From Darksidea phi (Eukaryota > Ascomycota > Dothideomycetes > Pleosporales > Lentitheciaceae), in the NCBI GenBank assembly GCA_030770425.1, contig JASJFT010000014.1:248001-312000 (forward strand): a stretch of DNA of 64,000 bases, written 5' to 3'. Made by a program: the position numbers and the translations under genes. The notes beneath the pieces were generated by a model. That model searched no databases. It was not told where the DNA came from and worked only from the letters and a program-made list of their open reading frames with translations. Below, in pieces: positions 10,274 through 21,644 of this stretch. Position 1 is the stretch's first letter; every line of letters begins with the position of its first letter.

Positions 10274-13200
10274 ATGGCAAAATGAGCGGCCGAGGCTTCC
10301 TTATGGGAGACACACAAGAGCACTATATATGATCTGTATATGGTGCGCGAGACGCCCCTGAAGGAGGTTATGGAAATTTTGGACACGCAGCATGGCTTCA
10401 AGAGAACGTAAGAAGAAACTCTCAGTACTGAATCAGTTCACTGACTCACAACAAGAAAGCTCAGTATGAGCGCAACTTCAACCGATGGGCGTGGCGAAGG
10501 AAGCTGAAAGCAGACGAATGGAGATCAATCGGCCAGCAAGTTCAGAAGCGAAAGGCAGACGGAAAATCGGAGTCGGATCTGCAGATCCAAGGCATACACA
10601 TGCCCCGAGACAAGATTCAAAGAGGAGTAGCGCGTCATCAGTTCCAGACAACTCTTGAAGTTATCCAGCAAGGTCAGTATACGCAGCATGCGCAGAGATG
10701 CTGTTCGATGTCTCTTGCCAGCCTTCGCGAAAGAGTTTGAGGCTCATGACGCAATTGGCAAAGACTGCAACTAAAGCCTGGACATATAGAAAGTATGCTT
10801 ACTGGCACAGGGTTTCAATCAAATCAGAGAGGGGAAAACTCTTACATCGTTCGAATCTCTTCGCCCGTTCCCGACAGCAATGAGCTTGATATCCGGCGCC
10901 GGCTTGATGACGCATTCAAAAAGCACCCTTGGATGGCGTTTCAAAAGCTTATCGAACGTCAAGATATATTTTTCACTGTCAGTATTCAATCAGTCTCCCT
11001 GACGTCTTTTAGTCCACAATGCCCATGGTCGTGCATCCTCTGAAAATGCGTTACTACTGTAGCACTCAACCCACGCTTAATCCAGATAACAGTATCGATA
11101 ATGGATCTTTAGATAATGAGCAGAGCGGTGACAGTGGTACCGCTGGATTCTCCTCCTGGGACTGAGGATCTCACTTTCGACCTGTTCCTGAAGGACTCGA
11201 AGCAACGGTACCGTTTCATTGACCTATCGAGCGAGAAATCCTCTACCCTTCCTCCCCCGTTTCAATGGTCAAAATTCTTCACTTCTTCCTGCAGTTGGGC
11301 TCATCGGGGATATGAATTCACACATGACTCAACTGCAGTTTCTTCAACTGGCTGTTGCTCTTCTTTCGAACAACCGTACTGATGGCGCGATCGAGCACGT
11401 ACTTACGGAGTTATGCCTAATACCACGCAACCTTGCCTTCATACGAAGGTTTCTGGACCAAAGTTTGTTCAGCACCAGATATTTCGCAGACCAGCTGTTG
11501 CGTCCTGCCGTTGAGCGCCAGCAGATTTCGTTGATTAGAGCATTGTTGAAAGCTGGAGCCAATCCTCTTGCAATCAGATGGCGGAAGGACTTCAGGCTAT
11601 CGCAAGTTACTCTAGCTGCTCACATAACTTTAGGTACTGACAGGATTGGGAAGGTGGGAGGTGCATTTCGACAGAATACAGAAGATTCGGCTCTGTCTCT
11701 CGCGGTGCAGCTACGGAACGAAGCCATTATTTGCACATTGCTCGGGAATCTTGGAAATGCGCCAATTTATAAAAGGAGCAAATCATCCACGCATGTGACA
11801 GGCTCGCAACTTGGCTTTGAGTTGGCTATTCTCAAAGCTGTCGACTGCAATCAGGCCTCGTTACTTCGTTTGATACTGGAAGCAGATTACGTTAAGAAAA
11901 TACTGATGCCGGTGATTGCCACTATTATGCCCAAGGTTTTGGAGTATGCGGTTGCAACGAAGAGTCTTGAGTCCGTAAGCGTTCTTCTGGCTTGCTTTCG
12001 GACCTCGATAATAGTTGATCAGAAGGCGTTAAACATGGCACTCTCATCTGCTGCTCGCCAGGGCCATGTAATGCTTGCTGAACAATTGATCGATCTAGGC
12101 GCAGATGTCAACCCTAGCTCCGGTCCTGGAAATGCTATCAATGAAGAAATACCACTGAGTCTGGCAACCCAAGGAGCCAACATAGAGATGGTACGACTGC
12201 TCTTGGAGAAAGGCGCCGACCCGAACTTGTCCTCTGTGCATTGCGCGAGGCCGTTGCAAATTGCAGCACAGACCGACAACATAGAACTATGCGAGATCCT
12301 ACTACGATCGGGCGCAGACCCGAACACCAGGGTTACTCTTGATACCTATGACGTCTCGGCAAATAGGTCGGCGATAAAGTGGGCGCTCCTTCACAGTGCC
12401 GCGGAGCTCTTCTTTCTGCTTGAGAGTCACGGTGCCAACGTCAAAGAGCCCATGGCTGCACACGAAACGCACTCTGTATTAACGCTTGTTTTGATGAGCG
12501 AGCGCATCGACGTCATCGACTTCCTCCTTGACCAGAATGTATGGCCTTCGAAAGACCAGCGCGATCGGAGTTTCCAAGCTTGCGTTTATTTTTACGACCT
12601 CGAACTTGTCCAGAGATTTGTGAAACATAACGTGGAATTGAATGATACTGGAGCCTTCTGTGCAGCTATCAGTGGAAACAAACATCACATCGTCGATTAT
12701 CTTCTGGAGCAAGTGATGAGCACCTATGGGCAGCTACCTCCCGGGTACGGCGCCGCTGGTCTTGCCCTAGCGACTCATCTTGCGATGCCGCATCTTGTCC
12801 GACTATTCTTGCATCATGGTATACAGCCTTTCGATAACGTTTTGACGGATGTACACCGAGTTGCCAAACATGAGTCGCCCGACTGGCACGGCGAACGCAA
12901 GTATCTGCGGAAAGGAACATGTGCCTTGGTTGAAGTCACGAGGTGTGACTCTCAACAATTTCGCGAACTTCAGATGGAATGTCTCGATCTTCTTCTCAGA
13001 CATTGTCGGCAATTCACTTGCGAACATGCAGAGCGGGTAAAGTTCCAAACTGCCATTGACTTCGCTCTGTGGTGTGTATCGTATCACAAAGATCTGGAGA
13101 TCGCGAAGTTGCTTGTGCGAAATGGTGCGAATTGCTTTGCGGAGTCTTCTCCTCTGCTACGAACATCTCCACTGGGAAGTGCAGCAGGGGATCCGGCAAC

Positions 13201-13801
13201 CTTTGATCTTCTCGAATGGTATCTTGAATATGGTGTCGAAGATGCCACACAAGTCGGGCAGAAACAACAAGCAGGAGCGAACCATTACACCGTGTCGTTA
13301 GCACTGCAGAAAGCGGCCAAAATGAATGATACAAAGATCGTCAAGATGTTGCTGGATAATGGTGCAGACGTAAACGTCCAACCCAGACTAGGAACTAGCG
13401 ACAAAACTTCTGTCCAGCACGCAGCCACAAACGGCAACTTCGAAATTATGAAGATGATTCTCGAAGCCGGTGGCGATATAAATGCGCCAAGGGCCAGGCT
13501 GTGCGGTCGCACCGCTCTGGAGGGTGCAGCAGAACAAGGTTTCCTTGATATGGTCCGATTTCTGCTTTAAATGGGCGCTGATGTCCAGGGGAGAGACAAT
13601 AAAGTGTACCGTAGGTCTGTCTATCGAGCTTGGAGCGAAGGAAACATAGTCGTGGCGGAGATGATTCAGGATTTCAAGAGAGCTCGATATGGATTCGATG
13701 ACTGTGTCTCCATTGAAGAAGTCGTGGAAAACATGGATGCATTTGGACTAGAGATAGAGCCCCATGGAGAAGAATCAGTAGAAGCGATATACATTTCCTA
13801 G
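10274..13801 (+). pseudogene. Clr5-domain / ankyrin-repeat protein, disrupted
   Basis: The N-terminal exon (10274-10407) matches the fungal Clr5 domain (LWETHK..IYDLYM..TPLKEVMEIL..QHGFK) and continues after an intron with QYERNFNRWAWRRK. The main body is a 2.3 kb open frame (from an acceptor near 11219, first ATG 11312) with many ankyrin units such as ALLKAGANPLA, QLIDLGADVNPSS, ILLRSGADPNTR and LLDNGADVNVQ. Defects: an in-frame TGA at 10283-10285, ten bases after the ATG; a TAA at 13568-13570 inside the last ankyrin (LL stop MGADVQGRDN), after which the same frame runs on for 76 protein-like codons to 13801; and a first intron (GTAAG at 10408) for which I find no acceptor restoring frame. 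Exons between 10673 and 11219 are unresolved. Clr5 proteins are often paired with ankyrins in filamentous fungi; function unknown. Confidence 0.8.
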
Positions 13802-14167
13802 AAGAGCTTCCACTCGAACAACATAGGGACGAATTTCTCGGACTGATACGTAGGTCGTAGCTTAACAGCAGGATTCACAAGAATGTCAGTATTGGAGCTT
13901 ACATCGACGTGATTCTATCAATACAAGCGAACATATGAAAACGCGGCGATTAAATCAGTCTATTGTGAAGGTCCAGATCGACTCTCCTTCAGGGTAGCTG
14001 AAAAACCCAGGGACCTGTCTTGAGCCCAGGCTCCGAAACTAGTAATTGGTCGGTTGTCTCTAATGAATGGTGCATTGATATAATCCGCATCTCAAGGGGC
14101 GTCAGCGCGAGGCGCCTTGGTAATTAACAAATGTATCCCAATTTGGGCGACATTATGGGGCCGAATC
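13802..14167. other. Intergenic, nothing recognised
   Basis: 3' flank of the ankyrin pseudogene leading into the direct repeat. A short stretch before the repeat (GAGGCGCCTTGGTA near 14110) resembles sequence before the second repeat copy, so the duplication may begin earlier than the well-aligned part. Confidence 0.45.
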
Positions 14168-15067
14168 AGTAAAGATCGAACCATTCGACCGCCATGTTCA
14201 TCAACTGGAGTACATTGCACTCAATATCTGAACTGATATTATTCGGGCATTAAGCTCCTACGGCAGGTGGCAGGAATGGTCTAGGATAACCATCCCTCAT
14301 AATCGATGTCGATCTCGCACTGTTGGCTTCAGTCTGATCCCGCTCTCTTCCGAGACAGCATTCTCCTACATATAGCGCTTATCCAACAAGGCATCGATTT
14401 CCCTGCGCCGGCCTTGCCAAACTCTGGGGCAATTATTCCTTGCTCACATTCCGCCGGGGCGAACAAAAGTTCATATTCGCATGTGTTTACTTGAGCGGTC
14501 GATGTCACTTAAGTTGCGGTGCCCATGAGAGTGGATTGTGGGTGCGTTCTTGAGACGGAAGAGGTGGGCGGGCGAAGGTAGTCGGCAAGCCATGCGTAAA
14601 TGACGGCGGATTCGAACTTCGCAGGGAGGAGCGTGCGGGCACTAGATGCTGCTAGAGTGAAGAGCGGAGGGATGTATGGGGATTTGATTGTTTGCTATTC
14701 TAAAAGGTTGTTGCATCGGCGTATACAGATTATCAGATATCTGCGCCTTTTGATCAGAGTTGCAGGGAAAACGGAGAATCCAGCGCTGGACGCCTGGTGG
14801 CCATACGATATTCAAGGTGCTACAATAGTGGTCTCGCAAGCTGCCCATGATAGACCGTAGGCTGTATAGCAAATTAGAGTTGGCGGGAGAAGGAGCACCT
14901 AATGGGTTGGGTCCATCATAAGAACGTCAAGCGTAGAACGATAACGCTGTCATGTCCTTCCCGCCGAGCTGCATCCCGTTAAGTATGTGAGGGCCGGGCC
15001 GCTGCGACTCGCCGTAGTCGATTGGTCGCATATGTAACACCGCTATCGTGCTCATTTCAGCGCGTAA
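14168..15067 (+). repeat. Direct repeat copy 1 (about 900 bp)
   Basis: Aligns by eye along its length, in the same orientation, with 21645-22418. Shared landmarks include GAACCATTCGACCG, GACAGCATTCTCCT, ATAGCGCTTATCC, TTCCGCCGGGGCGA and TCAGATATCTG. Copy 2 differs mostly by C-to-T and G-to-A changes and a few deletions. No intact coding frame is present, although the minus strand at 14872-14642 and 14490-14310 looks faintly protein-like, so the repeat may derive from a gene. The two copies bracket the HET/NLR locus. Confidence 0.8.
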
Positions 15068-15787
15068 TCTCTATCCGGGGCCTCCTTCGGTTTAGTGTAG
15101 TCCCTTGCTAATCTATATCGGGTATCTTCCTTTATCCTATTAATTACTACTTTTAATGTCTATTATGGCATATTCTCTATTTAACTCTTTTATTTAAAAT
15201 TATAGATAGCTAATTGTATAGTATGCTTTATAGGTATTTATGTATTAAGGTGGGGTGGCCGGAAACCATAGATGGGCCGGACCTCTGCCACCTAGCTTAT
15301 CCCTTACATCGGTAATCGTCACCCGTACAAACCGCTTCGCGCTTTGCACAGAGAGCCTTGAGGAACGAAGTTTTGATTTAGTGGTTTTCACTGGCAAGGG
15401 TTCATGCACGGCGGCTAGCACCTGAATGCTTAAAAAATCAGGTGTGTTGCTGAGGACAAACGTTCAACTCTGAAGATCCTGCGGCCACTTGGGGAGCACA
15501 ACCAGGAGCGGCGCTTAATGGGCCCGCCATTTGTACATAGAGTTACGGCATTACTTGAAGATGCAGTCGTTATGGACAAAGTCCGCAAGAAATGCTGCAC
15601 TTTCAAGAGCGTGCCTCAGGTTACTTCTCTGCCTTTTCAAGCACAGGCAGCAATGCATAAAAACTTCCAGCAGAAATGGGGCTGTGCAAAGTGCCACAAG
15701 GCTTTCCGTGTCGACTATATACGGACCAAATCCGCATCCTTTTGACAGAACCACTTGTTCTGACGTCTCACTGCCCAATTTCTCCAA
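15068..15787. other. A+T-rich patch and 5' flank of HET pseudogene
   Basis: 15100-15260 is strongly A+T-rich and stop-dense, like a small RIP-degraded remnant. 15260-15787 returns to normal composition and would contain the promoter of the HET pseudogene. Small frames here (15518-15858) are unsupported. Confidence 0.45.
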
Positions 15788-16261
15788 ATGGCTTTGTACA
15801 AAGATTATCCTTTGCAGGATCCGGACTCTATCCGCGTATTAACGCTACATCCCGGTAAGAGCGATGCCGTTATCGAGATAAGCGCGGCGACAGTGCGGCT
15901 TTCGGCTAAGCCAAGCTTCATCGCTCTTTCATATACATGGGATGACCCGGTCGATGAGCGACATCCCTCCTATCGAAAATACGACCTTATCGAGTATCGC
16001 ATCTCATGCGCTGGAGAACTACTCACCGTCCAGCAGAATCTCTACGAGGCATTATGGCAATTGCGCGAGAAGGAAGAATACTCGCCCCTCTGGATCGATG
16101 CCATTTACATCGACCAAAAGAATAAGGAAGAACTAAACCATCAGCTTCCACTCATTTACTGCGACGCCTCGTATACGATTATTTAGCTCGGCAAGGATGA
16201 TGCGACGACCCACGAAGCTGTCCAGTATCTGGACGGCTTAGAATTTTTAAAAAGCGAATAA
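15788..16261 (+). pseudogene. HET-domain gene fragment with in-frame stop
   Basis: Starts at ATG 15788 and shows the ordered HET (heterokaryon incompatibility) motifs: FIALSYTWDDP, ISCAGELLTVQQNLYEAL, and SPLWIDAIYIDQKNKEE followed by an IYCDASYTII stretch. HET domains trigger programmed cell death after non-self recognition. The family expects Trp then Leu-Gly next; here the codon is TAG (16184-16186), followed in frame by LGKDDATTHEAVQYLDGL. TGG to TAG is a CpA-to-TpA change on the opposite strand, as RIP makes. Homology ends at about 16250 in A+T-rich DNA, so the C-terminal region of a normal HET protein is missing. Two defects mean it is not expected to make a full protein. It sits 320 bp upstream of the PNP-NACHT-ankyrin NLR in the same orientation. 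Confidence 0.85.
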
Positions 16262-16582
16262 TATAATTATTATTAGTTATCTTTAAAAACTCTTCTAGTA
16301 AAGTAGTCCCGATAGAGTTATCTAGGTAGCCGTGATAGAAAAGGTAGTATCAAGATTTTCGGGCGCTTATACACCACCTCTTGCCAAGGCGCTAATAACA
16401 AGCTAACCCGGTGCGGTTACACGCCTTCGCTAAGTGAAAATTTTGCCCCGCGAATGCATCGCCCACCCGTCTTCGGCCGGAAAACATTGATATTCCCGGT
16501 TAAGATCAAAATTTGGTAAGATCTTTCTCTGTAGCGTACATTTTGAATTTACTAAAGCTGTTTCGTTGCTGCGGGCAGAACC
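16262..16582. other. A+T-rich junction and 5' flank of NLR
   Basis: 16240-16330 is A+T-rich and stop-dense and may mark the breakpoint that truncated the HET gene. The rest is the presumed promoter of the NLR at 16583. Confidence 0.4.
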
Positions 16583-19500
16583 ATGGTAGACACCATGACT
16601 CCAGCCCCACCAAAAGTGGACAATTCCGAATATACGGTTGGATGGATAACGGCATTACCACATGAAAGGGCCGCGGCTCAAGCAATGTTGGACCAGAAAC
16701 ATGCGCCGCCACAGAAACGTGCAAATGACCACAACATCTACAGCCTAGGCTCCATCAGTGGCCCGAACAGAGAGCATAATGTGGTTATCGCCGGCCTCCC
16801 ATTCGGCCGATACGGAACGACCTCCGCCGCCACGGTTGCGACACAGATGCTCTCCAGCTTTCCAAATATTAAATTCGGACTAATGGTTGGAATCGGGGGT
16901 GGTATCCCAAGTGATGACGATGATATCCGGCTGGGCGACGTTGTGGTGAGCAAACCGGAAGGTACTTTCGGAGGCGTTAGGCAATATGACTACGGCAAAG
17001 CTACTACTCACGGCTTCGAAGAGTGTGGCCAACTGAACTCCCCGCCACCGGTTCTGCTCAACGCTATGGGCGCGCTTGTAAGCAAACATGAAATGGAAGG
17101 GAGCGTAATACCCAGTCTGTTGGAAGCCATGCAAAAGCAATATCCGAATATGGGCAGCCAAGCGAAAGGGTCAGGCTACGTCTATCAAGGTGCAAAATAC
17201 GATCGGCTATTCGAAGTGGATTATGAGCATACAAGCAGCAAGAGAGACTGTAACAAGTGCGACCGTGCCAAAGTAGTGGAGCGCCAAAAGAGATACGATC
17301 AAAATCCATGTATTCACTATGGCACCATCGCTTCTGGCAACCAGATCATCAAAGATGCTCGAAAACGGGATTCGATATCAAAAAACTGTCTCTGTTTCGA
17401 AACGGAAGCTGCTGGCTTAATGAACAATTTCCCTTGTCTCGTCATCCGTGGAATTTGCGACTATTCCGATAGCCATAAGAACGATCAATGGCAAAGGTAC
17501 GCCGCAGCTACGGCGGCTGCGTATGCGAAAGAACTTCTTCAGATTACCGATGCTGCCGATGTCGAGAGCACACCCTACGCGCGCGATGTTATGAATGAAT
17601 GTTAGTTGCAATCCTTCCATTTTCATGTTATAGTTCATCAATATTAAATTGGTTTAAAATATCAATGACAACGGCACTTCAGTCATAGGCCCCAAAGCTT
17701 GTACTAATTCAGGTATGCAGTGAAGGAAATCAAATCAATCGTCCTAGATCAAAAGCAACAAGCTATTTTCAGATGGCTGTCCACACTCAATCCATCCGAT
17801 CGGCATCTCGAGAGTCGAAAGAGGCGTGTTGAAGGTACAGGTAGATGGATGCTTGAGGACCCGAAATTTGTCCAATGGTCCTCGAAATCAGCAAAATGTA
17901 AGACATTATGCTGCTATGGAGCTGCAGGCGCTGGCAAAACAATTATCTCGTGAGTAGATAGAGCCAACCACTTATTATACCGGCTGACAGTCTGGAATAG
18001 CTCTCTTGTGATCGACAAATTGGAAGAATGCGTGGTGGCCTCAGGGTCAAAAATAGGACTCGCCTATGTGTACTGCGATCACCGTGACCAGAAAGGACAG
18101 ACGGTAGAAAATATCCTTGGCACAGTCCTAAAGCAACTATTAAGACGGCTTTTACCCGAAATCCCCGAGACTGTTTCAAAACTATACGAAGAATGGGTCG
18201 CTCACGAGAAGCCGCTGAGCTCGGCTGATGCGATCAATCTTCTCCGCACAGCTTGTGCGCAGTTCAGCAAGGTATACGTTTGCCTAGACGCACTTGATGA
18301 AGTAGGTGACCTGCCGGGCCTTTTAGACAGCTTGCGTGAGAGCCCTTCCTCCATGCAGATATTCCTGACAGGCCGCCAACATATCCGTGATACTGTCCAG
18401 AAATATTTCAAAGAGGAGAACTACATTTCTATCAAAGCTCACGAAAACGACATTCGACTATTTATCGAAAGTGAAATCGGTGGAGCCAATGATCTTGATC
18501 CCGAGGCTATGGACGAGAAACTTAGAAAAGAGATTTTTAGGAAAGTCGTTGAATCTGCTAAAGGAGTGTTAGTATAGCCACACCTAGCGTACATCCGCTG
18601 CTAACAATAAACGATGTACTAGGTTTCTGCTGCCGACATTGCAAATCCGCGCCATCCTCGAAGCCATAACAATACGCGATCGTTATGAAGCTCTAAAGAC
18701 GTTGCCATCAAATCTTGGCGAGGCATTTGACGGAACCATGAGCAGAATTGAGCAGCAGCCTAGCACTCTGTCCAATATGGCTGGATTGATTATTGCCTGG
18801 ATTCATTTAGCAGAGAGACCTCTTACCGTTGGTGAGATGTTATGTTCCCTTGCGATAAAGGACGGCGACAAATCTTTGGACCGGAATGGTATACCCCGCA
18901 GAAAACTTCTGCAGACTTCCTGTCAAGGTTTAGCTCTGATTGACCAAGAGACGTCAACTGTCCGTTTAGTTCACTACTCTCTCCAGGAATATCTCACTCA
19001 TCAAGACAAGATATTTGGTCGCACTAAAGCGGATTGGCACAGCAAGATCGCCCGTACATGCCTTACCTTTCTCAAATTCCCGCCAAGGAGAGCTGAAGCC
19101 GCAATGGAAGCAAGCAGTGAAACGATCACGCTTTTATTTTACGCTGCTGCACAATGGGGTCACCACCTTCGAAAGAGCGATGATTTACCAGATGCGCCTG
19201 TGGAGCTTGCTAAAGAATATCTCGATGGCGGTTTGGTAAATAATCCTGAGCACTTGCGTCTCTTATACCGAGCTATGTTCTCATATCCTTACATGGGTTT
19301 ACCCGATGACGTTTTGCCTGCTCATATAGCAGCTTTCTTTGGCATTCCAGGAATCATGTCTTATCTGATTTCGACAGTCAAGGTGGACGCGGACTCGAAG
19401 GATCTGTATGGTCAGGGGCCGCTACGGGCTGCTGCGCTGAACGGGCACGAGGCAGTCGTGAAGCTGCTGCTCGACACCGGCAAAGTGGACGCGGACTCGA

Positions 19501-20796
19501 AGGATCTGTATGGTCGGACGCCGCTGTGGTGGGCTGCGGAGAACGGGCACGAGGCNNNNNNNNNNNNNNNNNNNNNNNNNNNNNNNNNNNNNNNNNNNNN
19601 NNNNNNNNNNNNNNNNNNNNNNNNNNNNNNNNNNNNNNNNNNNNNNNNNNNNNNNNNNNNNNNNNNNNNNNNNNNNNNNNNNNNNNNNNNNNNNNNNNNN
19701 NNNNNNNNNNNNNNNNNNNNNNNNNNNNNNNNNNNNNNNNNNNNNNNNNNNNNNNNNNNNNNNNNNNNNNNNNNNNNNNNNNNNNNNNNNNNNNNNNNNN
19801 NNNNNNNNNNNNNNNNNNNNNNNNNNNNNNNNNNNNNNNNNNNNNNNNNNNNNNNNNNNNNNNNNNNNNNNNNNNNNNNNNNNNNNNNNNNNNNNNNNNN
19901 NNNNNNNNNNNNNNNNNNNNNNNNNNNNNNNNNNNNNNNNNNNNNNNNNNNNNNNNNNNNNNNNNNNNNNNNNNNNNNNNNNNNNNNNNNCTGCTGCGCT
20001 GAACGGGCACGAGGCAGTCGTGAAGCTGCTGCTCGACACCGGCAAAGTGGACGCGGACTCGAAGGATCTGTATGGTCGGACGCCGCTGTGGTGGGCTGCG
20101 GAGAACGGGCACGAGGCGGTCGTGAAGCTGCTGCTCGATACCGGTAAGGTGGACGTGGACTCGAAGAATAAGTATGGTTGGACGCCGCTGTGGTATGCTG
20201 CGGAGAACGGGCACGAGGCGGTCGTGAAGCTGCTGCTCGACACCGGCAAAGTGGATGCGGACTCGAAGGATCTGCATGGTCGGACGCCGCTGTGGTGGGC
20301 TGCGGAGAACGGGCACGAGGCAGTTGTGAAGCTGCTGCTCGACACCGGTAAGGTGGACGTGGACTCGAAGGATGAGTGTGGTTGGACGCCGCTGTGGTGT
20401 GCTGCGCAGAACGGGTACGAGGCAGTCGTGAAGCTGCTGCTCGATACTGGCAAGGTGGACGTAGAGTCGAAGGATAAGAATGGTAAGACGCCGCTGTGGC
20501 GGGCTGCGGAGCACGGGCACGAGGCGGTCGTGAAGCTGCTGCTCGACACCGGCAAAGTGGATACGGACTCGAAGGATCTGTATGGTCGGACGCCGCTGTG
20601 GTGGGCTGTGGAGAACGGGTACGAGGCAGTCGTGAAGCTGCTGCTCGACACCGGTAAAGTGGACGCGGACTCAAAGGATCTGTATGGTCGGACGCCGCTG
20701 TGGCTGGCTGCGGAGAACGGGCACGAAGCGGTCGTGAAGCTGTTGCAGTCTTCTATGCTGTGGGGATCCTCCATGAAATCCCCAGGTGCCATATAA
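16583..20796 (+). CDS. NLR-like STAND protein: PNP_UDP-NACHT-ankyrin array
   Basis: Exons 16583-17600, 17721-17949, 18001-18567 and 18623-20796 (with an N gap); introns of 120, 51 and 55 nt. Residues about 10-330 form a nucleoside-phosphorylase-like domain (YTVGWITALPHERAAAQ, GLMVGIGGGIP, DDIRLGDVVVSKP, then CFETEAAGLMNNFPCLVIRG and CDYSDSHKNDQW). The NACHT NTPase has Walker A GAAGAGKT at about residue 405 and Walker B VYVCLDALDE, with the usual winged-helix region after it. From about residue 840 an ankyrin array of 34-residue units begins, each with KLLLDTGKVD and TPLW cores. The protein ends with a truncated unit and a short tail (MKSPGAI) before TAA 20794-20796. In family terms this is a fungal NOD-like receptor: PNP as putative effector, NACHT as oligomerising switch, ankyrins as sensor. 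The frame does not carry across the gap as assembled (see gap entry). Confidence 0.88.
19378..20751 (+). repeat. Near-identical 102-bp ankyrin-coding tandem array
   Basis: The unit is 102 bp (34 codons). About one and a half units precede the gap and seven follow it. Blocks such as GTCGTGAAGCTGCTGCTCGA recur with almost no change, whereas codons around the DSKDLYG-TPLW segment vary (A/V/T, L/K/E, Y/H/C/N, R/W/K and W/Y/C/R/L at five columns). Such homogeneous arrays are typical of fungal NLR sensors under concerted evolution. Confidence 0.9.
19556..19990. other. Assembly gap (435 N) inside the ankyrin array
   Basis: 435 undetermined bases. Read in frame from the left, the array would resume one base out of register on the right. 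Unit-length arithmetic (102 bp period, 25 bp of partial unit to the right) predicts a true gap of 102k minus 25, such as 383 or 485 bp, either of which restores frame. Confidence 0.95.
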
Positions 20797-20806
20797 GCTG
20801 CCGTTA

Positions 20807-21094
20807 TCAAGCTTCCAGTACATTGAGACCCCAGTTTCGCTGTGTTTCATTATCCCATGGCCGCGCAAAAATATAAGGGTCCGAAGAAGGTATCTTAGGC
20901 ATGTATGGCTCAACTCTCGTCGTTGATGTTGCAGTGAATCCCGATATGATACAGGTAGTGATTAATGCTCCCAGGAACTGGGCAGGCTGAACTGGGCGAT
21001 TGCGAATCCTAGTAGAAAGGGTCCCCAATTCCAAGGATGGTCTACCATCTCTGATCAAGGCGCTTCTGATCTGAACTAACTGTCCTGCTTTCCG
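20807..21094 (-). pseudogene. C-terminal remnant of an unrecognised gene
   Basis: The minus strand reads one protein-like frame of about 95 codons (GQLVQIRSALIRDGRPSLEL, then STRIRNRPVQPAQFLGALIT and a PWDNETQRNW segment) ending at 20807. A TAA in the same frame just upstream and repeat-rich DNA beyond show that the rest is gone. One short hydrophobic segment (FLGALITTCIISGFTA) may be a membrane helix. It ends 10 bp from the stop of the NLR, tail to tail, so this junction may be a rearrangement breakpoint. Confidence 0.4.
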
Positions 21095-21644
21095 CCTCCT
21101 TTACAGGCAAATCTACGTTCTTACTCTGCCCCCCGCTCATCGTGCTTGACGCTACGGCTATCGGGACATGTCCGCAGCCTATCCCCGCCCGAGCATCCTT
21201 CCCTATGCCTAAAACTACGAGCCTTTGCGTCGCTGCCGTCGGACTTCGACGAGCCTCCGCGATACCGGGTAGCTAGTCGTCCCTTAAAAACTCTCGCATC
21301 TTCAGCTTAGACGATTCTGAACCGAGCTAGGCACGCTTGAGACATACTTAGAGCTCGTTGGTAGATTTCTTAATTTTATATATAGTAGGGGAAGTCGCGT
21401 AAAAACGCTAGGATTTTTCTTTTGAATCTATGGATCGGCAAGGGTAGAAGTTGTACGGTTGCGAGATCAGTATATTGTAGAACCTATATCAGGAGCTAGC
21501 TATATAGTAAGTGCGAGGCGCTAGTCGCCTTGGTACGTATAGAGGTGATACGAGTTATTAAAGCTTGGGATATCAGCTGTTTTTATCTAGCGTGGCGGAA
21601 TTGAAGACCGGAAGGTGCGAATTTCAGACTTTTTTTATATAATT
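21095..21644. other. Degenerate DNA between NLR and direct repeat
   Basis: No open frames of note. Mixed G+C-rich (21120-21260) and A+T-rich (21360-21640) pieces; stop-dense on both strands. Looks like decayed repeat or gene sequence. Confidence 0.4.

Noticed and set aside
19378..20751. Regular repeats considered as a CRISPR-like array
   Set aside because: Units are contiguous 102-bp coding repeats without unique spacers, in a eukaryotic gene, in frame with the NACHT exon.
19378..20810. Long minus-strand open frames of 380-462 codons antisense to the ankyrin array
   Set aside because: They are shadows of the tandem repeat, which has no stops in several frames because one 102-bp unit is copied. 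They show low-complexity Arg/Pro/Ser composition and run through the N gap.
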